64,000 bases of DNA from Bacteroidota bacterium. Lineage in GTDB: Bacteria > Bacteroidota > Ignavibacteria > Kryptoniales > JAKASW01. The number at the start of each line of letters is the position of its first letter. Positions within the stretch are counted from its first letter, which is position 1. Made by a program: the position numbers and the translations under genes. Below the pieces are notes generated by a model. It made no database searches, had not been told where the DNA came from, and was given only the letters and a program-made list of their open reading frames with translations. The stretch lies in assembly GCA_021825585.1 (NCBI GenBank), contig JAKAGT010000019.1:46028-110027 (forward strand), in the 5' to 3' direction. Shown here piece by piece: positions 19,648-28,848 of this stretch.

Positions 19648-19951
19648 CAGCTTCTCTCGTAAAAATATACAAATCCCCGTCGCTAAAGGCAACGAAGCGG
19701 GGGCGCCGAGGTGTGCGACAAATTTGTGAAAAAGAACAAAAATCACCCCCATAGGCACTTCAGAACACATAAATTTATTTCTTATGTGCTCTATGTGTTT
19801 CACATAATCATATTTTTGTTGCGGACCCGGGGCGCCGTCTCCGCTGCGCTTCGCCCGCTTCCTCATTTCCGGACCCAATCATGCCTGGGGCGCGCCGCGG
19901 TTACGCGTTCGGGTACCCGCGGCTTGCTGCCAAAGGCATGTCCACAAAGGG
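19648..19951. other. Intergenic region with inverted repeat
   Basis: About 300 bp without a gene between the S9 peptidase end and the response regulator. It holds an imperfect inverted repeat (AGAACACATAA at 19762-19772 with TTATGTGCTCT at 19782-19792), with a further ATGTGTT arm at 19793-19799, which could be an operator or RNA hairpin. A GC-rich stretch (about 19825-19925) follows. No further assignment. Confidence 0.35.
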
Positions 19952-22213
19952 TCACTTATTCAGATTCAGCCCGCTGCAGTTTCCCTTCAGGTAAAGGTTA
20001 AGATACTCGTTGTAAATCCTGGCGAGGAGGAGTCCGCTTGCCTTGTTGTAAACGGCGCCGTGAGCTCCCGGCGGGAAAATGCGGAGGTCAACATCCTTAC
20101 CCGCATTCGTGAGCGCTGTCAGAAGCTGCATGGTGTTGATCGGATGCACATTGTCGTCCATCATGGAATGAACAACCAGCAACTTCCCTCTCAAGCTGTC
20201 GGCGTAAGTCATGCAATCGCTCTTGATATACCCTGCTTCGTTGTCAGAAAGAAGTCCCATATAACGTTCCGTGTAGATGTCATCATAAAGGCGCCAGTCT
20301 GTTACCGGGGAATTCGCGATTCCAACCTTGAACACGCCCGGATGGGTAAGCATCGTATAAATTGTGCTGTAGCCTCCGTAACTGGTTCCCATTATTGCCA
20401 TCCTGCTGCCGTCAACGTAAGGCAGGGTCGCGAGGTAGCGCGCCGTCTGAACGAAGTCATTGCTTTCCCAGTAGCCAAGCTTCTCGTACAGAATCTTCTC
20501 GAAATGACTTCCGTAGTTTGCGGTACCTCTGTTGTTCACATCTACCACGATATACCCGTTTTGAGCGAGCCACTGGTCCCACCCGAAAAAGGCGAATGAG
20601 TTGTAGACCGAATGCGACTCTGGTCCGCCATAAATGGCCAAAATTACCGGATACTTTTTCGTCGAGTCGAAATTGAACGGTTTAATCATCGAACAATCAA
20701 GTCTCACTGAATCGGATGTCTCGAAACTGAAGAGCTCATACGGAGAATACTCGTGAGTCTGGAGAAACTTTTCGACCGACGCATTTGCTTCAAGCTTCTT
20801 GACCATCTTGCCGTTGGTATTCCAGAGTTCGACCTGTCTGGGTTCGTTTATGTCGGAATAAGTATCGATATAGTACCGGCTATTCGGGGACATGTCAAAC
20901 TGGTGATATCCCAACGTCTTCGACAATCGCTTTTCGTTCTTGCCGTCGAAACCGATCGAATACAGCTCAACATCGAGCGGCGATGCCTGCGCAGATGTGT
21001 AGTAGATTAGCTTCTTCCCGGGATCGATACGAAGCACCTTTATGACGTCCCAGTTGCCATTCGTCACTCTGTTCAGGAGTTTGCCGTCGTAGTCGTATCT
21101 GTAGATCTGATAGAACCCGCTCCTGTCGGAGACCCAGAAGAATTCATGGATTTTCTCCGGAAAGAATATCATATCGTTCACGTCGGTGTAGAAGTTGAAG
21201 ATCGCCACCCAGGTATTGTTCTTCTCCTCCATGACAAGCCGGCGGCTCCCGTCAGTCACATTGAAGAAATAAAGCTTCATGTCATCTTGCGCACGATTCA
21301 GGACCATCATGGCAAGCGTGTTGGGTTCGCTGGTCCAATAAATCCTCGGGATGTAGTAATCGCCCTTTATGCCCGGATCAAGCCAAATATTCTTGTGCGT
21401 CTTCACATCGAGGACGCCGATTCGGACATGTGGATTCGGATCGCCGACCTGTGGTATCGGAATTTTCTCCCATTTATTATGGAGCCCTTCGAAATTTGAG
21501 ATCTGAATTATGGGCACATCGCTTTCGTCGAACTGCCAGTATGCGATGTATTTACTGTCGGGCGACCAGTTCCAGGCCTGCGGCTGGCCGAACTCTTCTT
21601 CGTACACCCAGTCGTAGTGCCCGTTAAAGATGTCTTTGGTGGCATCATTCGTCAGCTGCGTTTCGGTCTTCGAGGCGAAGTCATACATGAACATGTTCCC
21701 GCCCCTCTCATAGCCGACCATGGATCCGTCGGGAGACAGCTCGGCCGTCCTTGCGTTTTTTGCCGCCGCTTTCAGTTTTTTGTCCGCCAGCGAATAGACG
21801 TAGTAGTCGGATATGCCGGACTTCCGATAAATCTTTCTGAAATTTGTCTCGAAAAGAATATGCCTGGAATCGTGCGCCCACTGGAAGGAGCGATAGGAGA
21901 ATGCCTCGTTCGTGTCCGGGAATGTCACACCCTGAGCATCGAAGACCAGCTCGTCCTTCCCCGTGCGAGGATCGAAGTCTCTTATTTCTTCACGCTTCGT
22001 GGAATCGTTAGTCGTTATATAGGAGTACTTGTTCCCGTTCTCGATCCAGTTGAGACTTCGCGGCCCGGACTTGCCCATAAGTGAGCCAGTCGCACGCATA
22101 GCCTCTTCAATATTTTTGTACTCCTGCTTTCCCTGCGCTGTGAGAAAGCCCGGTGTCATGAGCAGGACAACCGTGACGAACAAAGCGCTCTTCGTTTTCC
22201 AGTAGGTCTTCAT
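19952..22213 (-). CDS. Dipeptidyl peptidase IV-like S9 serine peptidase
   Basis: 753 residues with a cleaved signal peptide (ending near LTAQGK). An N-terminal DPPIV beta-propeller has WxxD-type repeats and DWVYEEEFGQPQAWNWSPDS with the Glu pair that binds the substrate N-terminus. The C-terminal alpha/beta hydrolase has Ser in GTSYGGYSTIY, Asp in HSMMDDNVHP and His in PPGAHGAVYN. Length matches the family. It likely trims Xaa-Pro or Xaa-Ala dipeptides from peptides in the periplasm. It is probably monocistronic. Confidence 0.93.
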   Translation of the reverse strand: MKTYWKTKSALFVTVVLLMTPGFLTAQGKQEYKNIEEAMRATGSLMGKSGPRSLNWIENGNKYSYITTNDSTKREEIRDFDPRTGKDELVFDAQGVTFPDTNEAFSYRSFQWAHDSRHILFETNFRKIYRKSGISDYYVYSLADKKLKAAAKNARTAELSPDGSMVGYERGGNMFMYDFASKTETQLTNDATKDIFNGHYDWVYEEEFGQPQAWNWSPDSKYIAYWQFDESDVPIIQISNFEGLHNKWEKIPIPQVGDPNPHVRIGVLDVKTHKNIWLDPGIKGDYYIPRIYWTSEPNTLAMMVLNRAQDDMKLYFFNVTDGSRRLVMEEKNNTWVAIFNFYTDVNDMIFFPEKIHEFFWVSDRSGFYQIYRYDYDGKLLNRVTNGNWDVIKVLRIDPGKKLIYYTSAQASPLDVELYSIGFDGKNEKRLSKTLGYHQFDMSPNSRYYIDTYSDINEPRQVELWNTNGKMVKKLEANASVEKFLQTHEYSPYELFSFETSDSVRLDCSMIKPFNFDSTKKYPVILAIYGGPESHSVYNSFAFFGWDQWLAQNGYIVVDVNNRGTANYGSHFEKILYEKLGYWESNDFVQTARYLATLPYVDGSRMAIMGTSYGGYSTIYTMLTHPGVFKVGIANSPVTDWRLYDDIYTERYMGLLSDNEAGYIKSDCMTYADSLRGKLLVVHSMMDDNVHPINTMQLLTALTNAGKDVDLRIFPPGAHGAVYNKASGLLLARIYNEYLNLYLKGNCSGLNLNK

Positions 22214-22428
22214 GCTGCTATACCTCTTTTAGTAAACGATACGTGTATTATTTTCGAGAAATGTCTTACCGGGCAAGCCATGGTTCACTGTCAAATACTT
22301 TGCCGACATAATGCAAGAATGGGAAGAAGTTACCTGATTCCACCTGAATACTCAAGCGGAAAAAAGCCCGCGAATTCATTTGAATTTCCGACGTTTGTTT
22401 GATAAATAATGTAAACTGGAGGTATAAT

Positions 22429-23106
22429 ATGCGAAGTCTCGTGTTTCTTCTCGTCGCTTTTGCTGTAGTTTCAATGTCATGGGCGCAATCCGAGATAACC
22501 GTTTCCTCAAGCGCCGACGTCTCAGCTCGACCTGACGTCGCCGAGTTCCACTTGAGCATAATCGCCCGTCAGGACCAGGCGACTGCGGCTTTCATAATTT
22601 ACTTGGGTAGATATCACGCGCTTCAAGACTCCATCAAGAATCTCGTCGATACAACCAAACTCACGACCGATAATCTGTCGGTCACTCCATTCTTCAACTA
22701 CAAGAAGCCTGACCAGATAACGCCGGAATATTACCAGGTATCTTCCTCGATGTCGTTGTCGGCTCCGATCTCGGAATTGAATGCTTTACTCGGTCAGATT
22801 ACATCGGTCGAGGGTGTCACGATTAACGGTATAGAATTTCAGGCTAAGGACCAGGAGAAGCTCGAGACTGAAGCTTTGGAAAAGGCGGTGAAGCTTGCGC
22901 GGCAGAAGGCCGAAGCAATCGCACATCTGGAGAACCTTGTCGACCTGACCGTCAAATCAATGACGACGTCGACAACGAGACCACCGGTCTTCCCGATGTA
23001 CAGGGCCATGTCTGTCGAATCCGTAGCTGCGGCTCCCTCGATAAGTCCATCGAGCATCTCAGTTTCGGCATCGGTAAACGTCACATTCCTGGCGCACACA
23101 AAGTGA
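22429..23106 (+). CDS. Periplasmic SIMPL-domain (DUF541) protein
   Basis: About 225 residues from the ATG at 22429, with GGAGG eight bases upstream. A signal peptide (LVFLLVAFAVVSMSWAQ) is followed by a SIMPL domain: ITVSSSADVSARPDVAEF, the central ISELNALLGQITSVEGVTINGIEF and LEKAVKLARQKAEAIA. Such proteins occur in the periplasm or outer membrane and have no settled enzymatic role. The stop overlaps the GTG start of hutI, so it is co-translated with histidine catabolism genes, an odd partnership. Confidence 0.85.
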   Translation: MRSLVFLLVAFAVVSMSWAQSEITVSSSADVSARPDVAEFHLSIIARQDQATAAFIIYLGRYHALQDSIKNLVDTTKLTTDNLSVTPFFNYKKPDQITPEYYQVSSSMSLSAPISELNALLGQITSVEGVTINGIEFQAKDQEKLETEALEKAVKLARQKAEAIAHLENLVDLTVKSMTTSTTRPPVFPMYRAMSVESVAAAPSISPSSISVSASVNVTFLAHTK

Positions 23107-24335
23107 ATTTAATATTGAAGAACCCGGCAGGAATTGTTACCTGCTCGAGTTCAGGAAAACGATTCAAACGCGGAAATGAGATGAACGATATCGGCCTGGT
23201 TGTCGGAGCCGATATACTCGTGGAAGGCGGAGTGATCAAGGAGATCGGGACCGTCGCAGAGAGACCCGATTGTGACGTCTTCGATGTCTCAGGGAAGATC
23301 ATCGTCCCGGGATTTGTCGATTCACACACGCATCTTATTTTTGCTGGCACCAGGGAACGGGAATTCGCCATGCGCGCGAAAGGAAAAACCTACGGTGAGA
23401 TAGCCGCAGCGGGAGGCGGAATCATTGACACTGTCAGAAAGACGCGTGAAATGCCCCGCTCAAAACTTCGCTCTCAGGCACAGAGGCGGCTCGACAAAAT
23501 GCTAAAGTGGGGTACTACGGCAGTAGAAATCAAAAGCGGCTACGGACTCGATTTCGCAACCGAGATGAGGATACTTGAAACCGCCAACGAATTGAAAGAG
23601 CAGGCGATCACCGACATCGTCGTCACCTTTCTCGGCGCGCACGCGTTACCGCCGGAACATGCGAACAACAGAGAGAACTACATAAGGATCGTAATCGAAG
23701 AGCTTATTCCACAAATCGCAAGGAAGAACCTCGCGGATTTTTGCGACGTCTTCTGCGATGAGGGATTCTTTACCACCGCTGAGACAGAGAAGATACTCAA
23801 GAGTGCACGCGACAATGGCCTAAGATTGAAAATGCACGCAGATGAACTTGCCTCCAACGGTGGCGTTGAACTTGCTGCTGCGCTTAATGTCGTTTCGGTC
23901 GACCATCTCGAGAATATTTCTGCCGGCGAGATTGAGCTTCTCGCCAAGAGCGAGACAGTCGGAGTTGTTTTGCCGTCGGTAGCGCCTTACATCCGAGGGA
24001 AGGTCGCGCCCGCCAGACAAATGATAGATTCGGGATGCGCCCTGGCAATCGCCAGCGATTTCAACCCAGGAACGTCGATGGTGGACAATATGCAGACGGT
24101 GATGTGGCTGGCAGTGAGCTTGAACCAGATGACGGTGGAAGAAGCGCTGAATGCCGCCACCATCAATGCAGCGGCGGCGGTAGGCTTGTCCGACAGGCTC
24201 GGGAGCATCGAGGTCGGCAAGCAGGCGGACATGATTATCCTGAATGCAGAAGATTACAGTTATCTTCCGTACCACTTTACGGAGAACATTATTGCAAACG
24301 TGGTGAAGAATGGAACAGTTCTGGAATTTTCTTGA
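23103..24335 (+). CDS. hutI: Imidazolonepropionase
   Basis: A 410-residue amidohydrolase starting at GTG 23103, overlapping the SIMPL stop. It has the metal motif FVDSHTHLIFAGTRERE, the substrate loop IKSGYGLDFATEMRILE, the metal-binding MHADELASNGG and the conserved ASDFNPGTSM. It converts imidazolonepropionate to N-formimidoyl-glutamate, step 3 of histidine degradation. hutG follows with a 26-bp overlap. HutH and HutU are not in the window. Confidence 0.95.
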   Translation: MNLILKNPAGIVTCSSSGKRFKRGNEMNDIGLVVGADILVEGGVIKEIGTVAERPDCDVFDVSGKIIVPGFVDSHTHLIFAGTREREFAMRAKGKTYGEIAAAGGGIIDTVRKTREMPRSKLRSQAQRRLDKMLKWGTTAVEIKSGYGLDFATEMRILETANELKEQAITDIVVTFLGAHALPPEHANNRENYIRIVIEELIPQIARKNLADFCDVFCDEGFFTTAETEKILKSARDNGLRLKMHADELASNGGVELAAALNVVSVDHLENISAGEIELLAKSETVGVVLPSVAPYIRGKVAPARQMIDSGCALAIASDFNPGTSMVDNMQTVMWLAVSLNQMTVEEALNAATINAAAAVGLSDRLGSIEVGKQADMIILNAEDYSYLPYHFTENIIANVVKNGTVLEFS

Positions 24336-25278
24336 TCCTCCCGATCAATCCTTGATTTATAGGCGCAAAGAGATCGGCGACATGAGATTCGGCGAGACGG
24401 TCGAGACAAGGCGGGAGAAATTTGGCGAAGTTTTCAAGGCGGTGCTGGTAGGTTTTCCTTATGACGAGGGCACGACGCGCAATCTCGGGCGCGCCGGAAG
24501 TTCCGCCGCACCCGGCGAGATTCGCAAGGCGTTCTACAGATTAACGCCGACAAAATCGGCGGCGCTCCCCGACGCTGAATTTAGGATTTTCGACGCGGGA
24601 GACATTAAGAAATATCTCAATCTTGAAGATGCTCTGACGAAGCTCGAGGGAATTGTAAGCCTCCTGTTTAGGTACGGTTACACGCCCATCGTCCTCGGCG
24701 GGAGCAACGATCTCAGCTATGCCGACTTTCACGCATGCGATTCGGCGCGAGGAAGGTGCGGCGCTATCAACATCGACTCGCACCTCGACGTGCGAGACTA
24801 CTCACATGGAATAAACAGCGGCACACCTTACAGAATGCTTATTGACGAGAAAGTTCTCCGGGGAGGAGACTTCGTAGAGTACGGCATACAGGAATTCGCA
24901 AACTCCAGGGAACATCTGTCATTTGTCCGGGCGAGCGGAGCACAGGTTTACACACTGACTCAGATACGGTCTCAGAAAAACGCAGAGACATTTATGCAAG
25001 CCTACAGGGCCGCGACGTCCGAGGCTGGAAATACTTATGTCAGCTTTGACATCGACAGTGTCAGGAGTTCAGATGCTCCCGGAGTAAGCGCCCCGATGCC
25101 CACCGGTTTGACCCCTGAGGAAATTCTTGAATGTGCTTACCTTGCCGGAAGCGAGGCCCGAACTGCGATGATCGACATTTGCGAGGTAAATCCGCAATTT
25201 GATGTCGACGGTCACACATCGAAACTCGCTGCCATGATCATCGCAAATTTCCTCGCGGGTCTCTCAAACAGAAGCTAA
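24310..25278 (+). CDS. hutG: Formimidoylglutamase (arginase/ureohydrolase family)
   Basis: A 322-residue ureohydrolase-family protein, probably the enzyme releasing glutamate and formamide after HutI. It starts at ATG 24310 inside hutI; an ATG at 24382 is an alternative. The second metal motif INIDSHLDVRD and third SFDIDSVRSSDAPG are present, but the first, normally GGxHx, reads GGSNDLSYADF, so one expected manganese-ligand His is Asn. This variant seems common in related phyla. Assignment rests mainly on coupling to hutI. Confidence 0.82.
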   Translation: MEQFWNFLDPPDQSLIYRRKEIGDMRFGETVETRREKFGEVFKAVLVGFPYDEGTTRNLGRAGSSAAPGEIRKAFYRLTPTKSAALPDAEFRIFDAGDIKKYLNLEDALTKLEGIVSLLFRYGYTPIVLGGSNDLSYADFHACDSARGRCGAINIDSHLDVRDYSHGINSGTPYRMLIDEKVLRGGDFVEYGIQEFANSREHLSFVRASGAQVYTLTQIRSQKNAETFMQAYRAATSEAGNTYVSFDIDSVRSSDAPGVSAPMPTGLTPEEILECAYLAGSEARTAMIDICEVNPQFDVDGHTSKLAAMIIANFLAGLSNRS

Positions 25279-25315
25279 CGGATTTTAGAAAACAGATCCA
25301 ATTCCTGCAGAATAT

Positions 25316-25432
25316 CTACCGCGACATTTTCAGCCAGATTGCAGCAACAATCGCCAGCAAAACGACCGTAATTCTTATGATGATATTGATTTTCCGAAGT
25401 CTCCCCCATTGCTTATCCTCGTTTTCCATCAT
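25316..25432 (-). CDS. Possible 38-residue single-helix membrane peptide
   Basis: A short frame MMENEDKQWGRLRKINI followed by one hydrophobic helix (IRITVVLLAIVAAIWL) and a TAG stop. AAGGG lies six bases before the second ATG. It sits between hutG and tag. No family is recognised. The charged N-terminus with a single helix and a fair Shine-Dalgarno make it plausible, but a frame this short could be chance. Confidence 0.35.
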   Translation of the reverse strand: MMENEDKQWGRLRKINIIIRITVVLLAIVAAIWLKMSR

Positions 25433-25491
25433 GCACCCTTTCTTTCATGTCCCCTGAAATCCTGCGATCCTTTGTTTCCCATCTCCGCCGA

Positions 25492-26076
25492 CTATTCAAC
25501 CTCACTGTATCTGAAACAAGTCGTAATATGGTCATTCACCATTCCCGTCGCCTGCATATGAGCGTAGCATATTGTCGTGCCGACGAACTTGAAGCCTCTT
25601 TCTTTCATGTCCTTGCTCATCGCATCGGATTCCTTCGTGCTGACAGGAAGGTTTTTCAGACTCTTCCACGAATTGACAATCGGCTTTCCGTCGACAAACT
25701 GCCATATGTACTTGTCAAAACTCCCGAACTTCTCCGCAACTTCTATGAATCGGCGCGCATTGTTGATCGCGGCTTCTATCTTCAACCTGTTTCGTATTAT
25801 CCCCTTGTCGGATAGAAGAGTTCGCACTTTCCTCCCGTCATAGGTCGCGATTTTTTCCACATCGAAATTGTCAAACGCCTTCCTGAAATTGTTGCGCTTG
25901 TGCAGAATCGTCGACCAGCTGAGGCCAGCCTGCATCCCTTCCAGTATCAGGAACTCGAACAATTTCTTGTCACGGTGCACAGGCACTCCCCACTCCCTGT
26001 CATGATAATCGATCATCAGCGGGTCGTTTGTCGACCATGGGCACCGTACTATTTCTCCAGCGTTAGATACCTTCAC
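25492..26076 (-). CDS. tag: DNA-3-methyladenine glycosylase I
   Basis: About 194 residues. It has the Tag signature RCPWSTNDPLMIDYHDREWG, then LFEFLILEGMQAGLSWSTIL, the HhH region and C-terminal CYAHMQATGMVNDH with zinc-ligand Cys and His. It excises 3-methyladenine from alkylated DNA. The GTG at 26076 is preferred because GGAGG precedes it by five bases; the frame extends to 26112 without such support. Confidence 0.93.
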   Translation of the reverse strand: MKVSNAGEIVRCPWSTNDPLMIDYHDREWGVPVHRDKKLFEFLILEGMQAGLSWSTILHKRNNFRKAFDNFDVEKIATYDGRKVRTLLSDKGIIRNRLKIEAAINNARRFIEVAEKFGSFDKYIWQFVDGKPIVNSWKSLKNLPVSTKESDAMSKDMKERGFKFVGTTICYAHMQATGMVNDHITTCFRYSEVE

Positions 26077-26157
26077 TACCTCCTCCGATAAAACCGAACA
26101 AGTCGGTCTCAATCAATTGGTTCATTATACCCGGGAATGCAGGAAGAGAACAGGCAA

Positions 26158-26646
26158 TCAGCGAATCTCTTCGAACTTTCCGGTCTTCCTGTTTTTGCGA
26201 ACGTTGTCCCAATTGAAACAGCGGCCGTTCATCGCAATATAAACCCCGTGAGGAAGTGTCTCCACAAAAGCGAAAGAGCTCCCAAGGTTGAACAACCCGT
26301 CCGAGCTTCCGAACTTGTATGGTATCATCGCACCAGTGAGGACTATCGTCTTGTTCCTTATATTCTCACCCAAAACCCGCGCGGTCTCTTCCATCGTGTC
26401 GGTGCCGTGAGTAACTATGATCTTCTCCTCTTCACACTTGATGCAATTTTCGAGTATGATCCTGCGATCTTCGTCGGACATCTCGAGGCTGTCAATCATC
26501 ATAAGGGTCCTCAACTCGACACCGACCTCACACCTTCCGAGTTTCAGCATCTCAGGCAGATGTGTCTCTTTGAAGAACAGCTTCCCCGTCAACTCGTTGT
26601 ACTCCTTATCGAACGTGCCACCCGTGACAAATATTCTGATTACCAT
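26158..26646 (-). CDS. Short asparaginase-family protein, N-terminal domain only
   Basis: A 162-residue protein matching only the N-terminal domain of L-asparaginase/glutaminase enzymes (about 330 residues). Both catalytic threonine motifs are present: FVTGGTFDKEYNE and IVTHGTDTMEETA, plus VLTGAMIPYKFGSSDG. The C-terminal domain is absent, and the 45 bp before the next gene cannot encode it. Single-domain versions exist in other bacteria and may be active oligomers. An inverted repeat lies directly upstream. Confidence 0.8.
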   Translation of the reverse strand: MVIRIFVTGGTFDKEYNELTGKLFFKETHLPEMLKLGRCEVGVELRTLMMIDSLEMSDEDRRIILENCIKCEEEKIIVTHGTDTMEETARVLGENIRNKTIVLTGAMIPYKFGSSDGLFNLGSSFAFVETLPHGVYIAMNGRCFNWDNVRKNRKTGKFEEIR

Positions 26647-26654
26647 GGATGATA

Positions 26655-26677
26655 ATTTAAGTACTTCCGACTTAAAT
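26655..26677. promoter_or_regulatory. Inverted repeat upstream of asparaginase-like gene
   Basis: ATTTAAGT, seven bases, then ACTTAAAT: an 8-bp perfect inverted repeat 9 bp upstream of the minus-strand ATG at 26646. Position and symmetry suggest an operator; no regulator can be named. Confidence 0.4.
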
Positions 26678-27269
26678 ACTCAAACAGAGGGGGCACTTCC
26701 GAAACTAAGCAGCTAGCGGTGAGAGAGGATTCACTGACCAGTAGTCGGCAGTTTCAATTCAGAGAAGGGAGACAGAATCTTCGGATCGAATTGTATACCA
26801 TCTAAGTCCAGCCATACGAAATTCGGTAGCGATTGGGACACCCATCTGGGGAATTATACCCCCGGATAATCATCAGCTAAGCGGAAGGACAGGACCAGGA
26901 GAAGGCGACAGATATACTATTCAAGCCGGCTTCAGTGCAGTTCCGCATGAATTTCCTTTTTTTGTAATGGAACGAAACTTGTACGCTATGGCGGTGAAAA
27001 TAAGGACGAATGGAGGGCGGAAGCCGAACGAGAAAAATTCCACCCTTCGTGATGGAGATTTCAGTTTATCGGTTTGCTAAAAGCTTTGGGAAATGTTGAA
27101 TTGCATTATCACGAGTCCGTAAATTGCACCCGTCATGGGAGCAGAGGAGATCCTCTAACAGTTTTAGAAACTACCCCGTTGGGGGTCCATCGGCATCATC
27201 TTCAATAGACTTGGATAGTCATGCTTAGAAGAACCAAATGACGCAATACTAAAATACACAGAGGTAAGA
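26678..27269. other. Long intergenic region, no gene seen
   Basis: Nearly 600 bp between the divergent asparaginase-like and cytochrome genes. No frame has convincing coding character, and no tRNA or known RNA shape was seen. It should hold the promoters of both genes. A small hairpin (AGAGGA-GA-TCCTCT) lies about 130 bp upstream of the cytochrome start. Confidence 0.35.
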
Positions 27270-28766
27270 ATGAACAAAAGAAAATTGCCAGACCTGTTTT
27301 ATAATCCGATAAGCATGGCGGGAGCTGCAGCCGCACTTGTGACCTTCATAACCATACTGACACTGATGGTTATCGATGCACTCTGGAATTCGCTGCCCCC
27401 TTACTTCGGGCTGGTAACGTACATCCTTCTCCCCAGCGTGCTAATACTCGGCCTCATCATTGTGCCTGTAGGAGCATTGGTCGAAAGAAAGCACTGGCGG
27501 GAAGCTGAGAAAGCGGGAATACCGCCGTTGCCGAGGATTGACTTGAACGATGGACGTCAGCGCAGGGCATTCTTCCTGTTCTCGACAGGTGCGTTGCTGC
27601 TCATGGTGTTCAGCGCCATCGGTGGTTACAAGGCGTTTGAGTTTACAGAATCGCCTACTTTCTGTGGCAAGATATGTCATAGGGTCATGAAGCCCGAGTT
27701 TACAACTTATGAGCATTCCCCCCATGCGCGAATAGCCTGCGTCGAATGTCACGTAGGCCCTGGAGCAAGCTGGTACGTGAAGTCCAAACTGTCCGGTGCA
27801 TACCAGGTGTATGCAGTCCTTTTCAATAAGTTTCCGCGGCCGATACCGGTTCCCATCAGTAACTTGCGTCCTGCTCGTGAGACCTGCGAACAATGCCACT
27901 GGCCGCAGGCATTTGTCGGCGAACGGAGGGTTACGAAGGCTTTCTTCCTTGAAGACTCTGCGAACACGCGATGGGATATCGACATGCTAATCAGAATAGG
28001 CAAGAGCACTTCGGGTGAACCCTACCGCGCCCCCGTACACTGGCATGTGACTCACACGGTTCAGTTCCTCGCTACCGACTCGACTTCCCAGAACATTCCC
28101 TGGGTGAAGGTCGTGGAGGCAAACGGCAAGAGCGAAACTTTCACTACTTCGAACAATCCTTTTACTCCGGACTCGGTGAAGCAGATGAATGTGAAAACAA
28201 TGGACTGCATGGATTGCCATAACCGTCCCACTCACATCATACTGACTCCCGGAGACGCGATAAATCAGGCCCTGGCGACGGGGGCAATCGACACTACGAT
28301 TCCGTGGATAAAACAAACGGCAGTCAATGCCTTAATACCGAGGTACACTAACACCAAGGATGCCTTAGACAGCATCGCGATAGCCATTAATTCATTCTAC
28401 AAGGATAAGTATCCCGCCTTTGCCACAGAAAAAAGTGCGGAGATCAATCAGGCTATCGCATCGGTTCAGGGCATTTACCGCAATAACTTCTTCCCGTACA
28501 TGCACGTTGATTGGAGGGCCTATGCGAACAACATAGGGCATATGAATTCGCTTGGCTGCTTCAGGTGCCACGACGGAAATCATAAGGCAGCTGACGGGAA
28601 AGTAATACCCAGCGGATGCAATACGTGTCACGTGATCCTCGATCAGGGTGAAAAGCCCGAAGCAAATGTCAACCTCCAGGGTGTAGCATTTCAACATCCG
28701 CCGGCAGGGATCGGCGATTCCTGGCAAGGCGGGGTGTGCACCGACTGTCACGACGGAACACAATGA
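27270..28766 (+). CDS. Seven-heme NapC/NirT-like inner-membrane cytochrome c
   Basis: 498 residues with three N-terminal membrane helices (about 15-38, 45-72, 90-115) and then a periplasmic multiheme part. Heme motifs: CGKICH (residues 132-137, a CX3CH), CVECH, CEQCH, CMDCH, CFRCH, CNTCH and CTDCH, seven in all. The first two with HVGPGASWYVKSKLSG resemble NapC/NrfH quinol dehydrogenases. Seven hemes and this length recall ImcH-type inner-membrane cytochromes of metal-reducing bacteria (recollection, not a search). It probably passes electrons from quinol to periplasmic carriers. No reductase gene is adjacent. Confidence 0.85.
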   Translation: MNKRKLPDLFYNPISMAGAAAALVTFITILTLMVIDALWNSLPPYFGLVTYILLPSVLILGLIIVPVGALVERKHWREAEKAGIPPLPRIDLNDGRQRRAFFLFSTGALLLMVFSAIGGYKAFEFTESPTFCGKICHRVMKPEFTTYEHSPHARIACVECHVGPGASWYVKSKLSGAYQVYAVLFNKFPRPIPVPISNLRPARETCEQCHWPQAFVGERRVTKAFFLEDSANTRWDIDMLIRIGKSTSGEPYRAPVHWHVTHTVQFLATDSTSQNIPWVKVVEANGKSETFTTSNNPFTPDSVKQMNVKTMDCMDCHNRPTHIILTPGDAINQALATGAIDTTIPWIKQTAVNALIPRYTNTKDALDSIAIAINSFYKDKYPAFATEKSAEINQAIASVQGIYRNNFFPYMHVDWRAYANNIGHMNSLGCFRCHDGNHKAADGKVIPSGCNTCHVILDQGEKPEANVNLQGVAFQHPPAGIGDSWQGGVCTDCHDGTQ

Positions 28767-28794
28767 CAGCCTGAGTACATCTGAGATTTAATGG

Positions 28795-28827
28795 AACGCC
28801 GGGAGGACAACTTCCGGCGTTTTCTTT
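28795..28827 (+). terminator. Intrinsic terminator after the cytochrome gene
   Basis: AACGCCGG pairs with CCGGCGTT across an 11-base loop and is followed by TTCTTT, 29 bp after the cytochrome stop. It separates this gene from the convergent DedA gene. Confidence 0.8.
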
Positions 28828-28848
28828 ATGGGGTCGACAACAACCTTT

